Assembly: GCA_902524245.1 (NCBI GenBank)
Contig: CABZCN010000003.1
Span: forward strand, 1-64,000
Direction of reading: 5' to 3'
Origin: an uncultured Alphaproteobacteria bacterium
GTDB taxonomy: Bacteria > Pseudomonadota > Alphaproteobacteria > HIMB59
DNA length: 64,000 bases
The notes beneath the pieces are model-generated. The model was not told where the DNA came from and made no database searches. It was given only the letters and a program-made list of their open reading frames with translations. The stretch's first letter is position 1. Each line of letters opens with the position of its first letter. A program made the translations under genes and the position numbers. Shown one piece after another: positions 1 through 8,646 of the stretch.

Positions 1-1
1 A

Positions 2-826
2 TCAATAAAAGAAAAAAAAGATTTAAATATAAATAAGGCTATAGATATTGCTCAACAAGCATCTAAGGAAAATGTAAATATTTTCCTCCTACAGGAGTTA
101 TTTCAAACTGAATACTTTTGCTCAACTCAAGATACAAAGTTTTTTAATTATGCAATTGAATTTCCTAATGACAAATTATTTGAAATTTTTTCTAATTTTT
201 GTAAGAAAAATAATATGGTCATGCCGATCAGTTTTTTTGAAAAAAAAGAAAATAATTTTTTTAATTCCTTAGTTGTGATTAATGCTGATGGTAAATTAAG
301 TGATTTATATAGAAAGTCGCATATTCCTGAGGGTCCTGGTTATAACGAAAAGTTTTACTTTAAACCCGGAGATACTGGCTTTAAAGTATTTAACACAAAA
401 TTTGGAAATCTTGGTTGTGGTATATGCTGGGATCAATGGTTTCCTGAATGTGCGAGATCTATGACACTTTCTGGTGCAGATATTTTATTATATCCCACAG
501 CAATTGGTTCTGAGCCTCAAGACCCTTTATTAGACTCAAAAGATCACTGGCAAAACGTAATGAAAGGTCATGCAGCTGCAAATCAAATCCCAGTCATTGC
601 TTCTAATAGAATTGGTACAGAAAATGAAGGTTCAATATCTGTTACATTTTATGGAAGTTCCTTTATCACTAATCATTTGGGTAATATTGAAATTGAAATG
701 GACAAAAAAAATGAGGGCTTTGTATCTAAGAATTTCAACTTTTCAGAAATAACAAAATACCGCCAATCTTGGGGAAATTTTAGAGATCGTAGACCAGATC
801 TATATAAAAAAATTTGTGATTTTTAA
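2..826 (+). CDS. aguB: N-carbamoylputrescine amidase, 5'-truncated by window edge
   Basis: Nitrilase-superfamily amidohydrolase that would cleave N-carbamoylputrescine to putrescine, CO2 and ammonia in the cytoplasm. The reading frame is open from base 2, so the start codon lies outside the window. All three members of the nitrilase triad are visible: Glu in LLQELFQTEYF, Lys in YRKSHIPEGPGY, and the nucleophile Cys (codon 425-427) in GICWDQWFPE. The YFCSTQD and DWxxxMxGHAAAN-like segments match AguB rather than other nitrilases. It lies 50 bases upstream of a putrescine-type ABC importer, which supports a polyamine substrate. A related beta-ureidopropionase-type activity cannot be fully excluded. 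Confidence 0.88.
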   Translation, partial: SIKEKKDLNINKAIDIAQQASKENVNIFLLQELFQTEYFCSTQDTKFFNYAIEFPNDKLFEIFSNFCKKNNMVMPISFFEKKENNFFNSLVVINADGKLSDLYRKSHIPEGPGYNEKFYFKPGDTGFKVFNTKFGNLGCGICWDQWFPECARSMTLSGADILLYPTAIGSEPQDPLLDSKDHWQNVMKGHAAANQIPVIASNRIGTENEGSISVTFYGSSFITNHLGNIEIEMDKKNEGFVSKNFNFSEITKYRQSWGNFRDRRPDLYKKICDF

Positions 827-861
827 AAAAAATTATCATATTATCCAAATTCTACTTATTT

Positions 862-872
862 AAGAGGAGAGG
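862..872 (+). promoter_or_regulatory. Strong Shine-Dalgarno before the polyamine-binding protein
   Basis: A long purine run, AAGAGGAGAGG, ends four bases before the ATG at 877. It is one of the most complete ribosome binding sites in the window and fits the high expression expected of a periplasmic binding protein. Confidence 0.6.
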
Positions 873-876
873 TAAT

Positions 877-1944
877 ATGAACAAATTTTTAACAGCTCTT
901 TTAGTGCTAATACTTCCTATGAGTTTGAGCGCTAAAGAAGAGTTATTTATATACAATTGGTCCGATTACATAGCTGAAGATACAATTGCAAATTTTGAGG
1001 AAGAAACTGGTATTGATGTAACATACGATGTGTTTGACTCAAACGAAGTACTAGAGGCTAAGCTTTTAGCTGGAGGAAGTGGTTATGACTTAGTTGTTCC
1101 ATCAGGCTCCTTTATGGAAAACCAAATTAAAGCTGGTGTTTTTCAAAAACTTGATAAAAGTATGATTCCAAACCTGAAAAATTTAGATCCAAGTGTTTTA
1201 GAAAAAACTGATGCTCATGATCCAGGTGGGGAATACTCTGTTAATTACATGTATGGCACAACTGGAATTGGTTACAATGTTGCTGCCGTCGAGGAAAGAG
1301 GTGGAGATGTTGAGTCATGGGACATAATATTTGATGTAGATCAAATTTCTAAATACGAAGATTGTGGTGTGGCTTTCTTAGATGCACCAAGTGAAATTGT
1401 TGAGATTGCATTAAATTACCTTGGCCATGATCCAAATACAGAAAACACTAAAGCTAATCAAGAGGCACTAGAATTATTAAATAATATTAGACCTTACATA
1501 AAGTATTTTGACTCTTCTCAGTACATTGATGATTTAGCAAATGGTGAGATTTGCCTAGCAATAGGTTGGTCAGGTGATGTATTTATAGCAGCATACGAGG
1601 AAATCGAAGAGGTCTGGTATTCAATTCCAAATGAAGGAACAGTAATTTGGTTTGATATGATGGGAATTCCAGCAGATGCGAAAAACGTAGAAAATGCTCA
1701 TAAATTTATAGATTATATTTTGAGACCAGAAGTTGTTGCAGAGATTACTAACTATGTGTGGTACTCAAATCCTAATCTAGTAGCTAACACAACTGAAGGT
1801 TTGATAGATCCTGATATTCTTTCAGACCCAGCTATTTATCCAACAGAAGAGACATTAACTAAACTTTTTGCAGATACAGCTGACTCACCTCAAAAGTCTA
1901 GGATATCTTCGAGAGTTTTTAATAGTTTTAAAGCTTCTCAATAA
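877..1944 (+). CDS. potF: Putrescine/spermidine ABC transporter, periplasmic binding protein
   Basis: Type 1 extracellular solute-binding protein that captures polyamines in the periplasm and delivers them to the permease encoded downstream. 355 aa with a typical Sec signal peptide (about residues 1-19, cleavage after SLSA). The mature protein opens with the PotD/PotF signature ELFIYNWSDYIAEDTI and contains YDLVVPSG and YMYGTTGIGYN, followed by the conserved aromatic and acidic ligand region (IGWSGDVF, FDMMGIPADAKN). It is the first gene of the importer and is separated from the other three by a hairpin terminator. PotF (putrescine) versus PotD (spermidine-preferring) cannot be settled by reading; the neighbouring gamma-glutamylputrescine genes favour putrescine. 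Confidence 0.92.
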   Translation: MNKFLTALLVLILPMSLSAKEELFIYNWSDYIAEDTIANFEEETGIDVTYDVFDSNEVLEAKLLAGGSGYDLVVPSGSFMENQIKAGVFQKLDKSMIPNLKNLDPSVLEKTDAHDPGGEYSVNYMYGTTGIGYNVAAVEERGGDVESWDIIFDVDQISKYEDCGVAFLDAPSEIVEIALNYLGHDPNTENTKANQEALELLNNIRPYIKYFDSSQYIDDLANGEICLAIGWSGDVFIAAYEEIEEVWYSIPNEGTVIWFDMMGIPADAKNVENAHKFIDYILRPEVVAEITNYVWYSNPNLVANTTEGLIDPDILSDPAIYPTEETLTKLFADTADSPQKSRISSRVFNSFKASQ

Positions 1945-1950
1945 TTTAAT

Positions 1951-1982
1951 AAAAGCGCAACTTTTACTTAAGTTGCGCTTTT
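1951..1982 (+). terminator. Hairpin terminator/attenuator inside the polyamine transporter operon
   Basis: A perfect 13-base inverted repeat (1951-1963 with 1970-1982, core AGCGCAACTT / AAGTTGCGCT) with a 6-base loop and a U-rich right flank. It sits between the binding-protein gene and the ATPase gene, only 13 bases before the next ATG. Such a structure would let most transcripts stop after the binding protein, or protect its mRNA 3' end, giving more binding protein than membrane parts. A-rich left flank also allows partial action on the other strand. Confidence 0.85.
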
Positions 1983-1995
1983 CACAATCTTTTTT

Positions 1996-3054
1996 ATGTC
2001 TGAACCTTTTTTACAAATCATAGATGTATCAAAAAGGTTTGATAATGTTGTTGCTTTAGACAAAGTTAATCTAAAAATAGCAAAATCTGAAATATTCAGT
2101 CTCCTAGGATCTTCAGGATGTGGTAAGTCAACACTTTTGAGAATTATAGCAGGTTTCGAGAAGCCTGATGAAGGAAGAATTCTACTCGAGGGAAAGGATA
2201 TCACGAAACTTCCACCTTATGTAAGACCTTTAAATATTATGTTCCAGAATTATGCACTATTTCCGCATTTAAATGTCACTAATAATATCCAGTTTGGACT
2301 CAAAGAAGAAAAAATTTCTAAAGAAGAAATCAATCGTCGTGTTAATGAAATTTTAAATTTACTAGAGCTGAATGGTTTAGAGAAAAGAAAAATCAATGAG
2401 ATATCTGGTGGTCAACAACAACGTGTAGCATTAGCAAGGTGTTTAGTCAAAAAACCAAAATTACTTTTATTGGATGAACCACTTGCAGCATTAGATAAAC
2501 AGCTAAGAGTACAAACACAATTCGAGTTAGTTAATCTACAATATAAGTTAGGCATCACTTTTATTATTGTTACCCATGATCAAGAGGAGGCAATGTCATT
2601 ATCTGACAGAATGGCAATTATGAAAAATGGAGAAATCCTCCAAGTCGGTAATCCTGTTGAGATATATGAAAAACCGAAGGACAAATATATAGCGAATTTT
2701 ATTGGCACAGCCAATATCTTTAATGTTCTTAATAAAAATAATCAAATCATCATTAAAGAATTAAATTATGAAGTTAAAAATATTAACAATAAAGAAAACT
2801 ATGTTAAATGTTTAATTAGGCCTGAAAAAATTTCTGTTAAAAAACTAGAAAATCAATCTGATAATTTAAATATTGGTGTAGTTAAAGAAGTAGCTTATTT
2901 AGGGAGCTATACTAAGTATTTAATTGAGGTTAATGGATTTGAATTTTACTCTTTTATGCAAAATAGTTTAGTTTCAGATAACCTTCAAATAAGATGGGAT
3001 GATAAAGTTCAGATAAGTTTTAACGAAACATCAATATATTTCTTTAATGATTAA
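1996..3054 (+). CDS. potA: Polyamine ABC transporter, ATP-binding subunit
   Basis: Cytoplasmic ATPase of the polyamine importer (352 aa). Walker A GSSGCGKST at residues 38-46, Q-loop Gln84, ABC signature SGGQQ at 137-141, Walker B with Asp160-Glu161, and H-loop His194 are all intact. The C-terminal third (about residues 240-350) is the TOBE/OB-fold domain typical of PotA/PotG and maltose-type ATPases. There is no clear Shine-Dalgarno before the ATG at 1996, which lies just after the hairpin at 1951-1982. The stop overlaps the start of the next permease by 8 bases, so these three genes are probably translated together. Confidence 0.94.
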   Translation: MSEPFLQIIDVSKRFDNVVALDKVNLKIAKSEIFSLLGSSGCGKSTLLRIIAGFEKPDEGRILLEGKDITKLPPYVRPLNIMFQNYALFPHLNVTNNIQFGLKEEKISKEEINRRVNEILNLLELNGLEKRKINEISGGQQQRVALARCLVKKPKLLLLDEPLAALDKQLRVQTQFELVNLQYKLGITFIIVTHDQEEAMSLSDRMAIMKNGEILQVGNPVEIYEKPKDKYIANFIGTANIFNVLNKNNQIIIKELNYEVKNINNKENYVKCLIRPEKISVKKLENQSDNLNIGVVKEVAYLGSYTKYLIEVNGFEFYSFMQNSLVSDNLQIRWDDKVQISFNETSIYFFND

Positions 3055-3940
3055 AAATTTTAAAAAACAAAACGTGTGGTTTGTATTTACTCCATATTTA
3101 TGGCTAGTTTTATTCTTTTTTGTTCCATTAGCTTTAATTTTCAAAATATCTATATCTGTGTCTGAATGGGGTATGCCACCTTATCGTGATCTTTTTTCTT
3201 TATCTGAAAATGGATTTGAGATTAATTCAACTCTTGGAAATTATTTTTTTATCTTTTCAGATCCTTTCTATATCAGATCATACCTCAATTCACTTTCATT
3301 AGCTTTTACATCCACTTTATTATGTTTATTAATTGGTTATCCCATAGCTTTTTACGTTGCAAAATCTAAAACAAGTATAAGAAACATACTATTGATTATG
3401 CTTATCATACCTTTTTGGAGTTCTTTTCTTCTAAGGGTATATGCATGGAAAGTCTTACTACAAGGCTCTGGTATTATAAATTCAATTCTTATACATATTG
3501 GGCTAATTTCTGAACCAATATCTATGTTACACAATCATTATGCTGTAATTTTAGGTGTTGTTTATACTTACCTTCCATTTATGATTTTACCGCTTTATGG
3601 ATATTTGGTTAAATTTGATTTAAATTTGATTGACGCATCTAATGATTTAGGTGCAAAGCCTTTAAACACGTTTGTAAAAGTTATCTTACCTCTATCTTTA
3701 CCAGGAATAGTAGCGGGGAGCATGTTGGTTTTTATACCAGTTGTTGGAGAATATATAATACCAGAAATGTTAGGTGGCAGTGATAAGCTTTATTTTGGGA
3801 AGATAATTTGGGATGAATTTTTTGTAAATAGAGATTGGCCTATTGCTAGTGCGCTTGCGATGTCTGGAATTGTAATACTTGTATTTCCAATAATTATTTT
3901 TCAATTAATGTACGCAAAATATAATTTTAAAAATGAATAA
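3047..3940 (+). CDS. potB: Polyamine ABC transporter, permease subunit 1 (PotB/PotH type)
   Basis: Integral inner-membrane subunit of the polyamine importer, 297 aa with six predicted hydrophobic segments starting at residues 11-31. The binding-protein-dependent permease EAA loop is visible near residues 197-216 (DASNDLGAKPLNTFVKV ILP), which docks onto the ATPase. Overlaps potA by 8 bases and the next permease by 8 bases. The PotB/PotH assignment follows from its position and the large periplasmic loop between the first two membrane segments. Confidence 0.9.
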   Translation: MIKNFKKQNVWFVFTPYLWLVLFFFVPLALIFKISISVSEWGMPPYRDLFSLSENGFEINSTLGNYFFIFSDPFYIRSYLNSLSLAFTSTLLCLLIGYPIAFYVAKSKTSIRNILLIMLIIPFWSSFLLRVYAWKVLLQGSGIINSILIHIGLISEPISMLHNHYAVILGVVYTYLPFMILPLYGYLVKFDLNLIDASNDLGAKPLNTFVKVILPLSLPGIVAGSMLVFIPVVGEYIIPEMLGGSDKLYFGKIIWDEFFVNRDWPIASALAMSGIVILVFPIIIFQLMYAKYNFKNE

Positions 3941-4730
3941 ATTATTTTTTAAAATTCTTACCTTAACAATTGGATTTTCATTTTTATATTTTCCTATTTT
4001 AACTCTTATAGCTTATTCTTTTAATGATAATAAAAGAGTTATGGTTTGGAAGGGTTTTTCTTTTAGATGGTATAAGGAATTATTTCATAATGAACAAATT
4101 TTAGAGGCTTTTTATACTAGTCTAAAAATTGCTTCTCTTTCAGCAACATTTGCAACAGTCATGGGTGTAATGATTGGTTTTTCATTAACAAGAATATCAA
4201 AAATTCCAGCCAGGCCTTTCTTTATTTTCTTGAGTTCTTCTCCTTTGGTTATGCCTGAGATAATTTTAGGGCTTTCTTTGTTGTTATTCTTTATATCATC
4301 TAACCATATTATTGGCTTTCCTTCCTCAAAAGGACAACTAACAGTCTTAATATCGCATATAACTTTCTCTGTAGCTTTTGTTGCAGTCATTATCCAATCA
4401 AGGTTGAGTAGTTACGATAAAAATATAGAAGAGGCTGCTCAGGATCTTGGGACAATTCCAAATATGATTTTTTGGAAAGTAACTGCTCCTGTAATATTAC
4501 CTGCAATATTATCAGGTTGGTTACTTGCATTTACACTCTCTTTGGACGATCTTGTCGTTGCTAGTTTTACTACCGGTCCCGGAGCTAACACTTTGCCAAT
4601 AGTGGTTTTTTCTAAAGTTAGATTGGGATTGAGTCCAGAAGTTAATGCTCTTTCTGCAATAATAATGCTAATTGTCATATTAGCAGCAATTAGTATTTAC
4701 TTAATTAATAGATCAAACATTAAGAAGTAA
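3933..4730 (+). CDS. potC: Polyamine ABC transporter, permease subunit 2 (PotC/PotI type)
   Basis: Second integral membrane subunit of the importer, 265 aa, with about six membrane segments and an EAA loop around residues 166-186 (EEAAQDLGTIPNMIFWKV). LSLDDLVVASFTTGPG near the C-terminal side is a strong PotC/PotI signature. Last gene of the plus-strand transporter; its final 18 bases overlap the 3' end of the convergent gamma-glutamylputrescine synthetase gene, an economical arrangement that puts a transporter and its catabolic enzyme tail to tail. Confidence 0.92.
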   Translation: MNKLFFKILTLTIGFSFLYFPILTLIAYSFNDNKRVMVWKGFSFRWYKELFHNEQILEAFYTSLKIASLSATFATVMGVMIGFSLTRISKIPARPFFIFLSSSPLVMPEIILGLSLLLFFISSNHIIGFPSSKGQLTVLISHITFSVAFVAVIIQSRLSSYDKNIEEAAQDLGTIPNMIFWKVTAPVILPAILSGWLLAFTLSLDDLVVASFTTGPGANTLPIVVFSKVRLGLSPEVNALSAIIMLIVILAAISIYLINRSNIKK

Positions 4731-6065
4731 ATATTCTCTTTCCCATGCAGTAATTATTTTATTATAAGCATTTACCTCTAAGTCTTTAATTGAACAAAAT
4801 AATTCTATAAATGTTTCACCAAATATCTCTTTTGCCTCCTTAGATCTAGAAAAAGTATCTATTGATTGATAGATGCTTTCTGTCAAAGAAACATTCACGT
4901 TATATGCAGCTTTTTTGGTCTCCGGGGTTGCTTTTAATTTTTTCTTCAAACCTAAATATCCTGCAGATAATGTTGCAGCCATAGCTAAGTATGGATTTAC
5001 ATCTGATCCACAGAGTCTATTTTCAATTCTCGCCTGGTTAGCAGAGTTAAAATTTGGGACTCTAAAACCACAGGTACGGTTTTCAAAACCCCAGTTAAGG
5101 TTAAATGGCGTACCTTCCTCCCAATAACCTCTGAGCCTTTTAAAGGAATTAACGTTAGGTGCATAAAGAGGTAAAAAAGCTTTTGAATATTTTTGTAATC
5201 CACCCATATAATTATCAAACTGTTTTGTAGTTTTAAGATTTTTGTCCACAAATATTGGTTTACCTTTTTTTAAAATTGATTGATGTATATGCATCGAGTT
5301 CCCTGGAGTATCTTCCATCGGTTTAGCCATAAAAGTTGCATACAAATTATGCTTCAATGCAGTTTGTCTAAGAGTTCTTTTAAATAAAAAAACCTGATCG
5401 GCCAAGTCAAGGGGGTTACCATGCTTGAAGTTAATTTCCATTTGTGCCGGTCCATCCTCATGATTAATATTCTCTACGTCTAATTCTTGAGTCTCACAGT
5501 AGTCATACAAATCCTCAAAAATATGATCAAATTCATTAACAGCGTCAATACCGTAAGACTGATTTCCTTTTTCAATTCTTCCAGATTGCCCACTTGGTGT
5601 CTCTAAAGGATTGTCTGGATCATTGTTTTTCTTAACTAAATAGAATTCAATTTCTGGAGCAACTACTGGTTCAAGGCCTATTTTTTCATAAAGACCAATT
5701 ACCTTTTTTAAAATACCTCTAGAGTGGACCTCTATAACATTGTCATTGTTATCAACAGCATCACAAATTACCTGTGCGGTTGGTTCTTCATACCATGGAA
5801 CAGTTCTCAGAGTATTAAAATCAGGCTTTAATATAAAATCACCATCTGTAGGATTTAAAATCTGATCATCTATTGAATAAGTCACATCTCTAGATACTGC
5901 TAATTTGAATAGGGCTAAAGGTAATCTTAATCCACCTGACTCAATAGAGCTTAAAAATTTTTTCGTTGGTAGTATTTTTCCCCTTGGTATGCCTGAATTA
6001 TCAGGGATCATACATTCTACCTCTGTTATTTTATTTTTCTTTAACCAATCGACATAATCATTCAT
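4713..6065 (-). CDS. puuA: Gamma-glutamylputrescine synthetase (glutamine synthetase family)
   Basis: ATP-dependent ligase of the glutamine synthetase superfamily, 450 aa, which would join glutamate to putrescine as the first step of the Puu catabolic pathway. Catalytic-domain motifs are visible: EIEFYLV (metal-binding Glu), NHEDGPAQMEINF, NSMHIHQS (ATP/metal-binding His), ENRTCGFRVP and the arginine-rich ANQARIENRLCGSDVNPYLA. It lacks the adenylylation-site loop of true GlnA. Placement directly against polyamine transporter genes and head to head with puuB makes the putrescine substrate likely; other GlnA-like ligases for amines (for example glutamate-ethanolamine ligase) are the alternative. 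Confidence 0.85.
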   Translation of the reverse strand: MNDYVDWLKKNKITEVECMIPDNSGIPRGKILPTKKFLSSIESGGLRLPLALFKLAVSRDVTYSIDDQILNPTDGDFILKPDFNTLRTVPWYEEPTAQVICDAVDNNDNVIEVHSRGILKKVIGLYEKIGLEPVVAPEIEFYLVKKNNDPDNPLETPSGQSGRIEKGNQSYGIDAVNEFDHIFEDLYDYCETQELDVENINHEDGPAQMEINFKHGNPLDLADQVFLFKRTLRQTALKHNLYATFMAKPMEDTPGNSMHIHQSILKKGKPIFVDKNLKTTKQFDNYMGGLQKYSKAFLPLYAPNVNSFKRLRGYWEEGTPFNLNWGFENRTCGFRVPNFNSANQARIENRLCGSDVNPYLAMAATLSAGYLGLKKKLKATPETKKAAYNVNVSLTESIYQSIDTFSRSKEAKEIFGETFIELFCSIKDLEVNAYNKIITAWEREYLLLNV

Positions 6066-6105
6066 AGCTATAACTAACCTTTAAAATTTGATATTTATGT
6101 ATCTG

Positions 6106-7395
6106 ATGGATTACACAGATAATTATTACATAAGAACAAAAGCATTCAGACTTAATACTAACAAATTAAATGAGAGCTTACAATGTGATGTTTGTATAAT
6201 TGGTGCAGGTTTATCAGGAATTTCATCAGCATTATATTTATCTAAATTAAATCCAGATTTAAACATAGTCATATTGGAGAAAAATAAAGTTGGTTGGGGC
6301 GCATCTGGAAGAAATGGTGGGCAATTATTACATGGTTTTTCCTCAGAGAATTACTCTAGCCAAATACACACTCAAGAGGAAATTAAGATATTATGGCAAT
6401 TCACATTAGACGCTGTTAGAGAAGTAAAAAAAAATATCAAAGACTTAAATATACAATGTGACTTAATCGAGGGTTATGTTTTAGCCGCAGTAAGTAAATC
6501 CCATGATGAGGAGTTAAAAAAATACGTAGACAGGCTTCAAACAAAATTTGATTATGAATCAGTGACGTATCTACCAAAAAATAGAATGGACAAGTATTTT
6601 GATAGCCCTTATTACAAATCTGCAATGTATGACTCAGAGTGTGGTCAAATTCATCCACTTAATTATTGTCTAGGATTAGCAAAAGAATTATTAAAAAATC
6701 AAAATTGTAAAATATTTGAAGATACAGGAGTGATATCATATGAATCTCAAAAAAAAGTAACAATAAAAACTGAAAAAAATTTAACTGTTAAATCTGATAA
6801 ATTAATTATCTGCTGTAATGCATATATTGATAATTTGAATAAAAGTTTAAGAAAAAAAATAATGCCTGTTAAAACTTATGTATCAGCATTTACTGAAATT
6901 CCAAATACAGAATTGAGTAAATATTTTCGAAAACCTATCACAGTGGGAGATATGTTATTTGTACTAAATTATTTTAGACTGGATTCTAATAATAATTTAA
7001 TTTTTGGTGGAGGTGTAAGTTACTCTAATATAGATCCGATAAATTTGGAATTATCTTTAAAAAAAAGTATAAAAAAGATACTTCCTGGTTTAGAAAAGTT
7101 CAAAGCTTGGTGTACTTGGAGTGGGCACGTTGCCATAACTGTAAACAGATTCCCTCATATCGGTAGTATTGATAATAATATTTTTTTTGCACAAGGATAT
7201 TCAGGACATGGTTTAGCAATAACAACTATGGTTGGAAAAATTCTTGCTGAAACAATAACAAATCAGAACAATAATTTAAGCTTATTTGAAAAGTTTAGAC
7301 ATAAAAACTTTCCTGGTTTTGGCGTAATTGATAAGCCATTATTAGTTTTAGCAATGAGTTATTTTAAATTAAAAGATCAATTAAGCCTGAAATAA
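6106..7395 (+). CDS. puuB: Gamma-glutamylputrescine oxidase-type FAD oxidoreductase
   Basis: FAD-dependent amine oxidase of the DAO (D-amino-acid oxidase) family, about 429 aa. The N-terminal dinucleotide fold begins CDVCIIGAGLSGIS with GxGxxG at about residues 33-38 and VILEKNKVGWGASGRNGGQ downstream, a pattern typical of PuuB. The C-terminal FAD-contact region FAQGYSGHGLAITTMVGK is intact. I chose the ATG at 6106 because MDYTDNYYIR aligns with the usual short leader of the family; in-frame alternatives are ATG 6097 and TTG 6088. Divergent from puuA with only about 40 bases between starts. The product aldehyde would need a PuuC-type dehydrogenase, which is not in this window. 3' end overlaps the convergent FAD oxidase gene by 15 bases. 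Confidence 0.83.
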   Translation: MDYTDNYYIRTKAFRLNTNKLNESLQCDVCIIGAGLSGISSALYLSKLNPDLNIVILEKNKVGWGASGRNGGQLLHGFSSENYSSQIHTQEEIKILWQFTLDAVREVKKNIKDLNIQCDLIEGYVLAAVSKSHDEELKKYVDRLQTKFDYESVTYLPKNRMDKYFDSPYYKSAMYDSECGQIHPLNYCLGLAKELLKNQNCKIFEDTGVISYESQKKVTIKTEKNLTVKSDKLIICCNAYIDNLNKSLRKKIMPVKTYVSAFTEIPNTELSKYFRKPITVGDMLFVLNYFRLDSNNNLIFGGGVSYSNIDPINLELSLKKSIKKILPGLEKFKAWCTWSGHVAITVNRFPHIGSIDNNIFFAQGYSGHGLAITTMVGKILAETITNQNNNLSLFEKFRHKNFPGFGVIDKPLLVLAMSYFKLKDQLSLK

Positions 7396-8646
7396 CTTAT
7401 TTTTGCCTAATCTAGAGTTAGGATCTAAGTGTTTTTTTAATTTTTTAATAAAAAGGTAATTTTCACTAGGTTTATATTTTTTTAATAGATAATTTTTTTT
7501 CAAACCAAGACCGTGTTCTGCTGCCACACTGCCTTCACTTTGAATAGTCAAATCATAAATAAATTTTGAGAGGTAAGCACAATTCTTTTTTGAATTAGGA
7601 TGTACTTTAAAATTGCAATGCAAATTACCATCTCCCAAATGCCCAAAAAAATAAGGAGTAAAGATTTTATTATTCTTTACAAATGTATTTACCTTCTTAA
7701 TAAAGACAGACCACTTATCAATGGGTAAAGAAATATCAAATTTTTCAGTAAAATTATATTTTATCTGATTATATACTAACTCTTCTCTTTTGCTCCATAT
7801 CCATGATTTCGATTTATCATGTTCTATTTTATCAATTTTAAATTCATTTAAATTAAAGTATTTTTTTAAGTCTTTTTTGTAATTACCAATAATATTAGAT
7901 TGTATCTCTATGATTAAATTGAAGTGATGTGTACTTTCATTAAATAAATAAGAGCTAGGTATTGGAAATATTATTTCAAAACTTGTTAAATTATCGAAGT
8001 ACTTGTTCCTTAAAAATTTTAGTAATCGAATTGACTTATTTAAACTATTTGTTTGTATTAAATATGTAGAATTGTATTTTTTTTTTGGGATTAACTTTAA
8101 GCTCGCTCTTGTAATTATTCCAAAAACACCCTCAGAACCACAAAATAACTTCCACAATTTTGGGCCAAAATTATCTTTTTTGAGTTTATTTAAAAAATTT
8201 AAAATAGTTCCATCACTAAGCACTACTTCAAGGCCATTTATATGATCCTCTATGTTACCATATCTCAAGGTTTGCAAACCCCCAACATTAGTAGATATAT
8301 TACCGCCAATTGTACATTTATCACTTGGCGCAATATTAACTGGAAATAAAAGTTTTTTATTATTTGCTGCTTTTTGAATAGTTTTTAACAATGTTCCGCT
8401 TTGAGCTGTTATTATAAAATTATCAGTATCAACTTCTTCAATACGATTCATTTTTTTAAAATCTATTAGGATAGTTTTTTCAAATTGAGGTTTTGTGCCA
8501 TCCACTCTATTAGTCTCTCCACCAATAGGTAAAATATGAAATTTATATTTGTTAGAAAATTTAACCAGTTTAGATACCTCCAAAGAATTTTTAGGGAAAG
8601 CAGTAATTTGGGCACTTTTTCTTATAGTTTTTATTGGAAACTTCAT
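7381..8646 (-). CDS. FAD-linked 2-hydroxyacid dehydrogenase, GlcD/D2HGDH family
   Basis: Flavoprotein of 421 aa with the PCMH-type FAD-binding domain (PIGGETNRVDG, about residues 41-51; GGNISTNVGGLQTLRYG, about 112-128) and the C-terminal FAD-oxidase domain (FFGHLGDGNLHCNF and GSVAAEHGLGLKK). The family oxidises D-2-hydroxyacids such as D-lactate, glycolate or D-2-hydroxyglutarate, passing electrons to the respiratory chain. The exact substrate cannot be read from sequence. Pairing with a Sua5 gene is common in alphaproteobacteria; the two genes overlap by 4 bases. Its stop overlaps the 3' end of puuB. Confidence 0.85.
   Translation of the reverse strand: MKFPIKTIRKSAQITAFPKNSLEVSKLVKFSNKYKFHILPIGGETNRVDGTKPQFEKTILIDFKKMNRIEEVDTDNFIITAQSGTLLKTIQKAANNKKLLFPVNIAPSDKCTIGGNISTNVGGLQTLRYGNIEDHINGLEVVLSDGTILNFLNKLKKDNFGPKLWKLFCGSEGVFGIITRASLKLIPKKKYNSTYLIQTNSLNKSIRLLKFLRNKYFDNLTSFEIIFPIPSSYLFNESTHHFNLIIEIQSNIIGNYKKDLKKYFNLNEFKIDKIEHDKSKSWIWSKREELVYNQIKYNFTEKFDISLPIDKWSVFIKKVNTFVKNNKIFTPYFFGHLGDGNLHCNFKVHPNSKKNCAYLSKFIYDLTIQSEGSVAAEHGLGLKKNYLLKKYKPSENYLFIKKLKKHLDPNSRLGKNKLFQA

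Noticed and set aside
4873-5251. Open frames inside the puuA gene on both strands
   Set aside because: puuA has complete family motifs across this stretch; these frames are shadows.
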